From positions 1 through 54,200 of the forward strand of contig NZ_JVDT01000162.1 of the NCBI RefSeq assembly GCF_001076885.1: a DNA stretch of 54,200 nt, given 5' to 3'. Every line of letters begins with the position of its first letter. The stretch's first letter is position 1. The position numbers were made by a program, and so were the translations under genes. This document shows positions 1-11,330 of the stretch, one piece after another. The notes below the pieces were generated by a model. That model saw only the letters and a list, made by a program, of their open reading frames with translations, searched no databases and was not told the origin of the DNA. This DNA is from Bacillus sp. 522_BSPC (GTDB lineage: Bacteria > Bacillota > Bacilli > Bacillales > Cytobacillaceae).

Positions 1-58
1 AAAGGGAGCTAAAAAAAACTCCCACAAAAACTTGACTCAATCTTCAGGAAATATCAAA

Positions 59-87
59 TTGACAGTGGAATTTACCTATGCTAGACT
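59..87 (+). promoter_or_regulatory. SigA-type promoter of the beta-glucoside operon
   Basis: TTGACA at 59-64 and TAGACT at 82-87 with a 17-bp spacer. Transcription from here would start just before the RAT hairpin at 97, the arrangement expected for an antiterminator-controlled leader. Confidence 0.75.
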
Positions 88-96
88 GATTTTAAA

Positions 97-127
97 GGAT
101 TGTTACCGCTTTATTGTGGGCTATACC
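97..127 (+). promoter_or_regulatory. RAT (ribonucleic antiterminator) site 1, leader of the antiterminator gene
   Basis: GGATTGTTACCGC, then a short loop, then GTGGGCTATACC. This matches the imperfect hairpin bound by the N-terminal RNA-binding domain of LicT/BglG/SacY proteins. It is followed by TATTTTTT, suggesting conditional termination and autoregulation, but I could not draw a convincing overlapping terminator stem here, unlike at site 2. Confidence 0.75.
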
Positions 128-173
128 TATTTTTTGTTGTAGATGAAGAAAATAAAAGAATAGGGACTATCTT

Positions 174-1010
174 ATGAATGTATTAAAAGTGATTAATAAT
201 AATATTGTATTGTCGAGGAATCAGGATAATCAAGAGCTTGTCGTGATGGGTAAAGGGCTAGGCTTTAAGAAAAAGGTTGGCGACGTTATTGATGAATCCA
301 AGATTGAGAATATGTATCTCAGTTCAAAAGAGTGGAGTGTCAATAAATTAACCCAAATGCTTTCGTCCATTCCGATGGAACATATTCAGGTAGCTAATGA
401 AATTATTAGCTTTGCAAAGGTTTCACTAGGAAAAAAACTAAGTGAAAATGTCTTCTTAACATTAACCGATCATATCAGTTATGCGATAGAGCGCTATCAG
501 AATGGAATGGAAATCAAGAATGCCCTTCTTTGGGAGATTAAACGATTTTATAATCATGAGTTCTTGATTGGAAAAGAAGCGTTATCTATTGTTAAAAACA
601 GACTTGGTGTGGATTTGCCAGAGAATGAAGCCGGGTTTATTGCTTTGCATATCGTAAATGCGGAGCTTGATATGGGAGAAGTAAGCCGAGTATCTGAAAT
701 AGCAAAAGTTATCCAAAATATCCTTAATATTGTGAAGTACCATTTCAAAATTGACTTAGACGAATATTCCCTAAATTATGAACGGTTTATCACCCACTTG
801 AAGTTTTTCTTTCAACGAATGTTTAGTGGTGTTAAATTGGATGATGCAGGAACATCGAGTTTTATTTTCATGCTGAAGGAAAAGTATACGAATGAATACG
901 CGTGTGCTTTGAAAATTAGGGAGTATATTAAGAAAGAATTTGGAAGAGATTTAGAAGAAGATGAGTTAATCTATCTGACGATTCATATAAAAAGAATAAC
1001 CAGTGATTAG
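174..1010 (+). CDS. licT: BglG/LicT-family transcription antiterminator
   Basis: 278 residues, the usual family length. The N-terminal CAT RNA-binding domain (about residues 1-60, MNVLKVINNNIVLS and KGLGFKKKVGD) binds RAT hairpins. PRD1 (about 65-170) carries the phosphorylatable histidines in TDHISYAIER and ALHIVNAE. PRD2 (about 175-278) carries them in FITHLKFFF and LTIHIKRI. PRD phosphorylation by HPr/EII tunes RNA binding to sugar supply and carbon status. The gene lies immediately upstream of a bgl-type PTS operon, with one RAT before it and one after it, so it most likely controls both itself and the PTS genes. The Shine-Dalgarno is weak (AATAGGGA). The symbol is by analogy with B. subtilis licT. 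Confidence 0.93.
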   Translation: MNVLKVINNNIVLSRNQDNQELVVMGKGLGFKKKVGDVIDESKIENMYLSSKEWSVNKLTQMLSSIPMEHIQVANEIISFAKVSLGKKLSENVFLTLTDHISYAIERYQNGMEIKNALLWEIKRFYNHEFLIGKEALSIVKNRLGVDLPENEAGFIALHIVNAELDMGEVSRVSEIAKVIQNILNIVKYHFKIDLDEYSLNYERFITHLKFFFQRMFSGVKLDDAGTSSFIFMLKEKYTNEYACALKIREYIKKEFGRDLEEDELIYLTIHIKRITSD

Positions 1011-1038
1011 GATTGTTACTGATAATGCAGGCTATACC
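1010..1038 (+). promoter_or_regulatory. RAT site 2, between antiterminator gene and PTS gene
   Basis: GGATTGTTACTG, a short loop and GCAGGCTATACC. It begins on the last base of the upstream stop codon. Its 3' part (1035-1038) is also the first bases of the terminator stem that follows, so binding of the antiterminator protein excludes the terminator. This is the classical BglG/LicT mechanism. Confidence 0.88.
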
Positions 1039-1087
1039 TAAATGAAACCTCTACTTGTAGGGAGGGTTCATTTAGGTATTTTTTTAT
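1035..1087 (+). terminator. RAT-overlapping intrinsic terminator (bglP leader)
   Basis: TACCTAAATGAA (1035-1046) pairs with TTCATTTAGGTA (1067-1078), extended by ACC/GGG-type inner pairs, followed by a T-rich run. The stem overlaps RAT site 2. Confidence 0.88.
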
Positions 1088-1145
1088 TCTTTTTAATCTA
1101 CGGCAAATATTTTTAAGGTTTATATAAGAATGGAGGAAAAACGAG

Positions 1146-4468
<3,323 letters not shown>

Positions 4469-4556
4469 TAATATAAGATAGGTAAGGAAATTTAATTACC
4501 ATTTGTATCCTATTGGTAAATTATTTTAAGTTTTTGTATAGTAATATCTCTATGTA

Positions 4557-4590
4557 GAAGGGTGTACCAAACTGGTACACCCTTCTTATC
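4557..4590 (+). terminator. Terminator of the bgl operon
   Basis: GAAGGGTGTACCA (4557-4569) and TGGTACACCCTTC (4573-4585) form a perfect 13-bp stem with an AAC loop. The T-tract after it is short (TTATC). Confidence 0.75.
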
Positions 4591-5331
4591 GATTCTACTA
4601 TTTAACTTTAAATAAGGATTAAAAATAATAGATTAATAATTTATACATATAGGAAATAGGTACAGAAGAAGGATCAATCTAAGAGGAATTTTTATTAGAC
4701 ATTCCTGTTATAGATTCCATATTATGATAAATAAATTAAAAAGCTTATGCCTATTTGTTGCCATTACGGAATTCACCTCAACTAGAATTGTTTTGTATCC
4801 TTATTAAAATATCCAAACATCATCAAAAAATACTTAATATTTTTTTCCCACTTGTCAAGAATTCATAACATGTAGAAAAGAAAGCGAATAGGTGATTACT
4901 AAATGGGGAGATATTCCGAAAAGATACGAGATTAATTGCTGTTAATTTTATAAATAGTAATAGAGAATAACATTTCAAGCTTCAATATAAATAAATGAAT
5001 TTGGTTGAGTATTGTAGTTGGAATTTTAAAAAAATTAAAAAAATAACATTTACAAGCAGTAAATAGAGGGTTATTATAACCCATATAAAGTTATGGTTTG
5101 TATAAAAAACAACAAGAATTAAAGACCTTCTAAATTAACATCTTGGATAAAACAGATAACAGAATATATTAGGTAATCGTTACGAATTGGTCAGAACCTG
5201 TATCTTTCCAGTTAATATGAAAAGGAATGTAACCAATAGTGAGGCTCATCAATAGAGTAATAGTTTTTAGACTATCTGTTTAAAACCATCAAATCAATAG
5301 CTAAATTTAAAACCGTATGGAGGAACTTATC
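4591..5331. other. 741-bp A+T-rich intergenic stretch without a recognisable gene
   Basis: I see no ORF with a ribosome binding site on either strand and no riboswitch I recognise. Two short dyads stand out: the perfect odd palindrome GGGTTATTATAACCC at 5068-5082 and GTAATCGTTAC at 5173-5183. Either could be an operator for the aminotransferase gene that follows. The second resembles an incomplete cre site. The stretch may also hold decayed sequence. Confidence 0.4.
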
Positions 5332-6528
5332 ATGTCTGTAGCTAACCGTTTAACCAATATTCCTTTTTCAAGTATTAGAGAAATTTTTGATGAAGCAAAT
5401 GCGATGCAAAAAAGTGGGATAAATATTACACATATGGAAATAGGAAGACCAGATTTTGATACCCCAATACATATTAAAGAAGCTGCAAATGCCGCATTGC
5501 AAGAGGGATTTGTTCATTATACAGCAAATAACGGTATTCAAGAATTAAGAGAAGCAATTGCAGTCAAGCTAAAAAGGGAAAATAAGATACATGTTGATCC
5601 TAATAAAGAAATAGTTGTTTCAGTTGGGTGTAAAGAAGCCATTGTCAGCATGATTCTTGCATTTATTAATCCTGGTGATGAAGTGTTGATCCCTGATCCT
5701 GCCTGGCTTGAATATCAATATATCGTCGAGCTTGCTGGAGGGGTATCCGTGTCGATTCCTTTACGGGAAGAGGAGGACTTTATACTTAATCCAGAGGATG
5801 TAAGAGCTAGGATAACAAGTAAAACGAAAATGATTCTTTTAAATTCTCCTCATAATCCAACAGGGGCAGTATTGCCAGAGGCTTATTTAAAAGAATTGGC
5901 TGACATTGCGATTAATCATAATCTATTAGTCTTATCCGATGAAATCTATGAAAAATTAATTTATGAAGATGCAGAACATATAAGCATTGCTACATTTCCA
6001 GGTATGTTTGAGCGGACAATTACGATAAACGGCTTTTCCAAGGCATATGCGATGGATGGCTGGAGATTAGGCTATGCAGCTGGTCCTGAAAAGCTGATGA
6101 AACCAATTATGAAAGTGCATCAATATAATACTTCTAGCGCTACTTCGTTTGCACAATATGGCGCGGTTGCTGCCTATTTGGGGACTCAGGAACCTGTTTT
6201 TAAAATGGTTCAAGAGTTTGATAAACGACGTCAATTATTAGTTAAAAGGTTACAGGAATTAGATTATGTTAGTTGTGTTGTTCCTAAAGGAGCCTTTTAT
6301 GTTTTCCCTTCTTTCAAGGGGATTGGCATGACGTCAAAGGAATTGGCGACCTTTCTTTTAAGAGAAGCACAGATTGCTTGTGTTCCTGGATCTGCGTTTG
6401 GAAACTATGGAGAGGGTTATCTCCGCATGGCCTATTCAACGGAGTATAAGCAAATCGATGAGGCAATGGATCGACTAGGAGAAGCGCTGGAAAAATTAAC
6501 AGTAAAAGGCAGTTATGTAGATCATTAG
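5332..6528 (+). CDS. PLP-dependent class I/II aminotransferase
   Basis: 398 residues from ATG 5332. The GGAGG at 5319-5323 lies 8 bases before it and overlaps the in-frame ATG at 5317, which is therefore unlikely to be used. Fold-type I features include LNSPHNPTGAVL, LSDEIYEKL and the PLP-Schiff-base lysine in GFSKAYAMDGWRLGY. A C-terminal arginine sits in GEGYLRMAYS (substrate carboxylate). It resembles the aspartate/aromatic/PatA group and would interconvert an amino acid and a 2-oxoacid. The next gene, 83 bp downstream, is a 2-hydroxyacid dehydrogenase, so the pair could convert an amino acid through a 2-oxoacid to a hydroxyacid. Substrate unknown. Confidence 0.88.
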   Translation: MSVANRLTNIPFSSIREIFDEANAMQKSGINITHMEIGRPDFDTPIHIKEAANAALQEGFVHYTANNGIQELREAIAVKLKRENKIHVDPNKEIVVSVGCKEAIVSMILAFINPGDEVLIPDPAWLEYQYIVELAGGVSVSIPLREEEDFILNPEDVRARITSKTKMILLNSPHNPTGAVLPEAYLKELADIAINHNLLVLSDEIYEKLIYEDAEHISIATFPGMFERTITINGFSKAYAMDGWRLGYAAGPEKLMKPIMKVHQYNTSSATSFAQYGAVAAYLGTQEPVFKMVQEFDKRRQLLVKRLQELDYVSCVVPKGAFYVFPSFKGIGMTSKELATFLLREAQIACVPGSAFGNYGEGYLRMAYSTEYKQIDEAMDRLGEALEKLTVKGSYVDH

Positions 6529-6611
6529 ATTTCGAAATGTGAAATTCAAATCATAAATTCAATCGCAATAACTACTAGGAGATACTATATGTTTATCTGG
6601 AGGTCAAAAAC

Positions 6612-7571
6612 TTGAAGCTTTTAATCATGTTAAGAGATGCTTTCTATGAAGCAAATCCTAAATTTATAGAAGATGCAAAGCAATTAGGTGAAGTGAAAAT
6701 ATTATATACCGATCATGGAATTGGGAAAGAGGAATTGAAAAAGGAAGTTAAAGATATAGATATTATTATTGTTGCAGTAGTGAAGATTGATAGCGAAGTA
6801 ATAGAAGCGGCCCCGAATTTAAAATACATTATAAAATATGGAGCAGGCTATGACAATATTGATGTCGATTATGCCTATGAAAAAGGAATATTAGTAACAA
6901 ATGCTCCTGGTGTAAATGCCCAATCAGCCGCTGATCTTGCGTTCGGTTTGATGTTATCAGCTGCAAGAAATATTCCTAAAAAAGATCAAGAGATAAAATC
7001 AGGACACTGGGAATTGTCAATGGGCAATGAAATTTATCAGAAGAAGCTAGGTATCATAGGCTTTGGGTCCATTGCGAAGGCAATCGCAAAACGTGCAATC
7101 GGGTTTGATATGGAAACAATAGTATACACGAATTATCCAGATCAAACGGTAGCTGACCCATTAAATATGACATTTGTAGATAAAGAAGAATTGTTTAAAA
7201 CGGCTGACTATCTTATTATTGCCACTTCTTTAAACGATAAAAATAGGCATTTGATTAATAGTGAAACATTAAGTTTAATGAAAGCAACTGCTTACATCAT
7301 CAATATATCTCGTGGTCCATTAGTGAACGAAATAGATTTAGTCAAGGCGCTAGAGGAGAAAAAAATTAAAGGTGCAGCATTAGACGTATTTGAGGTAGAG
7401 CCACCTATTAATGATTTACCGGGAAGAAAGGAGATTGTTGCGACCCCGCATATTGGAGGAGCCACCTTTGAATCTATAAAAAGAGTAGGTGACTTATCTA
7501 TTTCGAATATAAAGAAATTTGTTCGTAAGGAAGAGCTTGAATTTGTTGTGGTTCCGAAGCAAAAAACGTAA
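6612..7571 (+). CDS. D-2-hydroxyacid dehydrogenase (NAD-dependent, PGDH/GhrB-like)
   Basis: 319 residues from a TTG start at 6612, set by GGAGG 8 bases upstream. The Rossmann motif is GIIGFGSIAK. The catalytic Arg is in ISRGPLVNE, the Glu in FEVEPPI and the His in ATPHIGGATFES, giving the complete Arg-Glu-His set. The substrate domain has IIKYGAGYDNID. It would reduce a 2-oxoacid or oxidise a D-2-hydroxyacid. It lacks the ACT domain of long phosphoglycerate dehydrogenases. It is probably co-transcribed with the aminotransferase. A paralogue of the same family occurs at 21297. Confidence 0.88.
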   Translation: MKLLIMLRDAFYEANPKFIEDAKQLGEVKILYTDHGIGKEELKKEVKDIDIIIVAVVKIDSEVIEAAPNLKYIIKYGAGYDNIDVDYAYEKGILVTNAPGVNAQSAADLAFGLMLSAARNIPKKDQEIKSGHWELSMGNEIYQKKLGIIGFGSIAKAIAKRAIGFDMETIVYTNYPDQTVADPLNMTFVDKEELFKTADYLIIATSLNDKNRHLINSETLSLMKATAYIINISRGPLVNEIDLVKALEEKKIKGAALDVFEVEPPINDLPGRKEIVATPHIGGATFESIKRVGDLSISNIKKFVRKEELEFVVVPKQKT

Positions 7572-7595
7572 CTTTCTTTTATATGATTTTAAATC

Positions 7596-7637
7596 AGCCC
7601 CTCCATCTTAAGACGGAGGGCTATTTGTTATTTTTTT
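7596..7637 (+). terminator. Terminator after the aminotransferase/dehydrogenase pair
   Basis: AGCCCCTCC (from 7596) pairs with GGAGGGCT (to 7622) around TCTTAAGA, followed by a T-rich stretch with TTTTTTT at 7631-7637. It separates this pair from the convergent LysR gene. Confidence 0.75.
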
Positions 7638-7728
7638 ATAGAGTTTTATAAGCAAAGACGTAATGCAATTATGTTTGTGGTAGCTGCAAATCTTTCTCTA
7701 ATGTTGTTAGAGAACAAAGCAATAACTA

Positions 7729-8673
7729 TTATGATATATACATATTCTTCTGTCTATCCCTAGAGGATTTGATATATTCGGCTAATCTTTCTATTGGTAA
7801 ATTAGTACTTCTATTTTTAGCATAAACAATATGTATATATCTTGGTGGTGAATATTTTCCTAGATTGGTAATTTTGAAAGGAAGCATGTCATAAGAATCT
7901 GTTTTGTTGAAATTTCTTAATTGAACAAAATCTAAGATGAAGGATAAAGGGAGAAAACTATAACCTAGACCACTTGAAATCATGCTGATAAGTGCATAGG
8001 TATCATTTACTTCTTGAATATTTTCAGGAATTTCACCTAACATATTTAGTAGGATTTCATTTGCATCGTGTCTGAGTGGTAAAGATTTATTAAAAAGAAT
8101 AAAAGGTTTATTTACTAATTTTTTTTTATCTAATGGATTTGAATCACTTTTGGGACCAATTAAGACAATATCATCCTTATAAATAGGAATAAATTCAAGC
8201 TCTTCTTGTGGCTTACAATAACAAACAATTCCAAAATGTAATTCGCCAAATAAGACTAGATCCAATACTAAATCTGTTAATTCTGAAGTGATATTGCATT
8301 TTAGGTTTGGGTCAAATTCATTAATACTAGATAATATATCAGGCAAAAGGGAAGTAGCAAGTGGTCTCGTTATACCTATTTTTAGATTTTTATTTAAATT
8401 CGTAGAATGAAAAAAATCACCGTCTTGATCGAGTATATTTCCTGAATCAAACTCCCGAACCATCTTGAGAGCTTTCACTAAAAAGGAGGTTCCAGGTATG
8501 GTAAGCTCCACTCCTTTTTTACTTCTCTCAACTAGTTGGACCCCTACCTCAGTTTCTAATTTTTTTAATTTTGAAGTTAAAGCAGGCTGGGTGATATGAA
8601 GCATATGAGATGCTTTTGTAATGCTTTTTTCTCTAACAATAGTTATAAAAGAATCTAGCGAATTTAAATCCAA
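7729..8673 (-). CDS. LysR-family transcriptional regulator
   Basis: 314 residues. The N-terminal winged helix (LNSLDSFITIVREKSITKASHMLHITQPALTSKLKKLE, about residues 2-40) is typical LysR. An effector-binding domain follows (about 90-300). The start is TTG 8673, preceded by AGAGGTGA. The upstream ATG runs into a stop in another frame. It is transcribed divergently from the amidase gene at 8862 with a 188-bp gap containing a dyad, so it probably regulates the amidase/ABC operon. Such regulators usually respond to a pathway metabolite. A small inverted repeat (TTCTCTAA/TTAGAGAA, 7694-7714) lies past its end, without a clear T-tract. Confidence 0.88.
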   Translation of the reverse strand: MDLNSLDSFITIVREKSITKASHMLHITQPALTSKLKKLETEVGVQLVERSKKGVELTIPGTSFLVKALKMVREFDSGNILDQDGDFFHSTNLNKNLKIGITRPLATSLLPDILSSINEFDPNLKCNITSELTDLVLDLVLFGELHFGIVCYCKPQEELEFIPIYKDDIVLIGPKSDSNPLDKKKLVNKPFILFNKSLPLRHDANEILLNMLGEIPENIQEVNDTYALISMISSGLGYSFLPLSFILDFVQLRNFNKTDSYDMLPFKITNLGKYSPPRYIHIVYAKNRSTNLPIERLAEYIKSSRDRQKNMYIS

Positions 8674-8797
8674 TCCATTTCACCTCTCATTAATATTAAA
8701 TTGTATTTTTGTATATTTATGCATACTTATCATATAACTTATCAGAAAATTTAGTATTTTTCAATATTGTTATCCATAGTTTTTTTCTATTACCACT

Positions 8798-8823
8798 ATT
8801 ACCATAAAATTTATTATAGTAAT
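8798..8823. promoter_or_regulatory. Candidate LysR operator between divergent genes
   Basis: An imperfect palindrome, ATTACCATAAA / TTTATTATAGTAAT, lies about 40 bp before the amidase start in the LysR-amidase divergent region. It is A+T-rich with the T-N11-A-like symmetry typical of LysR sites. The assignment rests on position and symmetry only. Confidence 0.4.
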
Positions 8824-8861
8824 TACAAGAAACAGAATATTCTAAAAACGGAGGGAATGTA

Positions 8862-10289
8862 ATGAAAGAAAATCTAATGAAAAAAACAATTCAGGAGTTA
8901 GCCCCTTTAATTAGGAATAAGGAGGTATCGCCAGTTGAGTTAGTCAATCAATGCATCAAGAGAATTGAGATAACAGAGCCTAATATTAATGCTTTTATTA
9001 CCGTTTTAGAGGATAGTGCAAAAGAAAAAGCCAAAATTGCAGAAAAGGAAATATTAAAAGGAAATTATAAAGGAGTACTGCATGGTATACCATATTCAGC
9101 CAAAGATTTGTATACAACCAAAGGAGTTAAAACAACAGCTGGCTCTAAAATCCTTTCAAATTATGTACCAGATTTTGATGCGACCTCTGTATCAAAATTG
9201 AATAACGCAGGAGCTATCTTGGTAGGTAAAAATAATTTACATGAGTTTGCTTACGGAGGAACGAATGAAAATGAACATTTTGGGCCAACTGGTAACCCGT
9301 GGAATCCGGCCATGATTCCTGGTGGATCTAGTGGTGGGTCAGGAGCAACTGTAGCAGCATCAAGCTCTATTTTCTCATTAGGTACAGATACAGGTGGTTC
9401 CATTAGGATACCAGCAGCGTTATGTGGAGTAGTTGGAATCAAAGCAACGTATGGGAGAGTAAGTAGGAATGGAGTATTACCGTTAAGTTCGTCTCTCGAT
9501 CATGCAGGTCCTTTGGCAAAAACAACATGGGATACTGCTGCAGTTCTTTCTGTAATGGCTGGTTATGATTCAAAGGATGCTAGTTCATCAAAAAAAGAAG
9601 TTCCAAATTACTTTGAAGCATTTACAGAAGATAACCTTTCCTTAGAAGGTGTAACAATTGGAATTTGCGAAGAATATTATTTTGAAAATTTAGATCCAGA
9701 AGTAGATAAGAATGTTCGTGAATCCATAGCATTATTTAAAAAAATGGGGGCAACCATTGTAGAAGTAGAACTTCCGTTTTTATCTGAGTCAGTTCAACTT
9801 CAAAGTATCCTTACTACAGCTGAAGCATATAGTTATCATTCTAGTTTCTTAAAGGAACGATATGAAGAATATGGTACAAATATACGTACTAGATTAGAAA
9901 TGGGACAATACACTCCAGCGTGGGCTTACATACAGGCACAAAGATTAAGACAAAAAACGAAAGAGAATTGGAATGAAGTATATAAAACTATTGATTTACT
10001 ACTCGCACCAACTACTGCTATTCCAGCATTTCCAATTAATTGTGAAACGATTACTTTTGGAAACAAAGAAATAAATCCAAGAGATTTAGGAGTACTTGCT
10101 AGAACTTCTCCAAGTAACTTTAATGGTTTCCCATCAATCTCTGTTCCGTGTGGTTTTACAGAATCAGGATTACCAATCGGATTACAATTACAAGGTCGAC
10201 CATTTGAAGAGTTATTGGTGTTCAGAGCAGCCAATTCATTTGAGAAAGCATATGAAGTTGCTAAATCTGATAGAGGAGTAGTCGTTTAA
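8862..10289 (+). CDS. Amidase-signature hydrolase (amidase 1)
   Basis: 475 residues. The amidase-signature catalytic triad is complete: Lys81 (PYSAKDLYTT), cis-Ser156 (PGGSSGGSGA) and nucleophile Ser180 (GTDTGGSIRIP). The family contains GatA, allophanate hydrolase, AtzE and general amidases. It hydrolyses a C-N amide bond, but the substrate is not evident. GGAGGG lies 6 bases before ATG 8862. It is the first gene of an operon that continues into a peptide-type ABC importer, 23 bp downstream. No GatB or GatC is adjacent, so a role in tRNA transamidation is unlikely. Confidence 0.9.
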   Translation: MKENLMKKTIQELAPLIRNKEVSPVELVNQCIKRIEITEPNINAFITVLEDSAKEKAKIAEKEILKGNYKGVLHGIPYSAKDLYTTKGVKTTAGSKILSNYVPDFDATSVSKLNNAGAILVGKNNLHEFAYGGTNENEHFGPTGNPWNPAMIPGGSSGGSGATVAASSSIFSLGTDTGGSIRIPAALCGVVGIKATYGRVSRNGVLPLSSSLDHAGPLAKTTWDTAAVLSVMAGYDSKDASSSKKEVPNYFEAFTEDNLSLEGVTIGICEEYYFENLDPEVDKNVRESIALFKKMGATIVEVELPFLSESVQLQSILTTAEAYSYHSSFLKERYEEYGTNIRTRLEMGQYTPAWAYIQAQRLRQKTKENWNEVYKTIDLLLAPTTAIPAFPINCETITFGNKEINPRDLGVLARTSPSNFNGFPSISVPCGFTESGLPIGLQLQGRPFEELLVFRAANSFEKAYEVAKSDRGVVV

Positions 10290-10312
10290 AAATTGGAAGG
10301 AGCGATTTTATA

Positions 10313-11302
10313 ATGGAAAAGGTGTTAGAAATGGAGCAGTTAGTTACTAATTTTGCTACCAAGGAGGGTCTAGTACCTGCCGTTAGAGGAGTCAACCTCT
10401 CTGTTGAGAGAGGGAAGACTCTGGTAATACTTGGTGAATCTGGTTCCGGTAAAAGTGTAACATTGCGTTCCATCTTACGCTTAACTCCTCCTGGAGCAGT
10501 TATAGAAGGTTCCATTAAATATCAGGGGGAGGATTTGTTAAAAAAGACTAGAAAAGACATTCAATCTATAAGAGGAAATAGAATAGCAATGATCTTTCAA
10601 GATTCTCTGTCAGCGTTTGATCCGCTTTACAAAGTAGGAAAGCAAATAGAAGAAACTATTCTATCTCACCAAAAAATAAAGCGAAGTGAAGCGAAAGCAC
10701 AAGTTATAGAGCTTTTCCGAAAAGTAGGAATTCCTTCTCCAGAACAACGAGTAAAAGCATATCCACATGAAATGAGTGGAGGTATGAGACAACGTGCTGT
10801 TATTTCGATGGCTCTATCTTGTCAGCCAGAAATATTACTAGCAGATGAGCCAACTACTGCTTTGGATGTAACGATTCAAGCACAAATCCTTAACCTTTTT
10901 AAACAAATACAAGCTGAATATGGGATGTCAATTGTATTAGTAACACATGATATCGGTGTAGCTGCAGAGATGGCTGATGATATAGCAGTTATGTATGCTG
11001 GCAAAATCGTAGAGTATGGAAAAGCGAAACAAGTGATTTCTAGACCCAACCATCCGTACACGAAAGGATTAATTGCAGCAACTCCTAGGCAAGGTCAGAA
11101 AGGTACACTAACAGCTATTCATGGAAAGCCACCATTAATAACAAATATGCCTAAGGGATGTGCTTTTGCTGATAGATGCCCTAATGTAATGGATTCCTGT
11201 AGAACATTAAATCCAAACTTGAAAAAATTGCCGAATGATAGTGAAGTCGCTTGTTTATTATATGAAAATACTGGGTTACCGAAAGAAATCGTACATGTTT
11301 AA
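10313..11302 (+). CDS. Dipeptide/oligopeptide-type ABC importer, ATPase 1 (DppD/OppD-like)
   Basis: 329 residues. Walker A GESGSGKSV, signature MSGGMRQR, Walker B ILLADEPTTALD and H-loop LVTHDIG are present. The C-terminal oligopeptide-ABC extension has the cysteine group CAFADRCPNVMDSC. It would form a heterodimeric ATPase with the protein at 14852. Shine-Dalgarno GGAAGGAG precedes ATG 10313. Lying directly after amidase 1, it suggests the importer brings in the amidase substrate. Confidence 0.92.
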   Translation: MEKVLEMEQLVTNFATKEGLVPAVRGVNLSVERGKTLVILGESGSGKSVTLRSILRLTPPGAVIEGSIKYQGEDLLKKTRKDIQSIRGNRIAMIFQDSLSAFDPLYKVGKQIEETILSHQKIKRSEAKAQVIELFRKVGIPSPEQRVKAYPHEMSGGMRQRAVISMALSCQPEILLADEPTTALDVTIQAQILNLFKQIQAEYGMSIVLVTHDIGVAAEMADDIAVMYAGKIVEYGKAKQVISRPNHPYTKGLIAATPRQGQKGTLTAIHGKPPLITNMPKGCAFADRCPNVMDSCRTLNPNLKKLPNDSEVACLLYENTGLPKEIVHV

Positions 11303-11330
11303 CTGATTCAAACAATAAAGGGGAAATCAT

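Noticed and set aside
4591-5331. Riboswitch or T-box before the aminotransferase
   Set aside because: No T-box motif, specifier loop or known riboswitch core is recognisable; only small palindromes are present.
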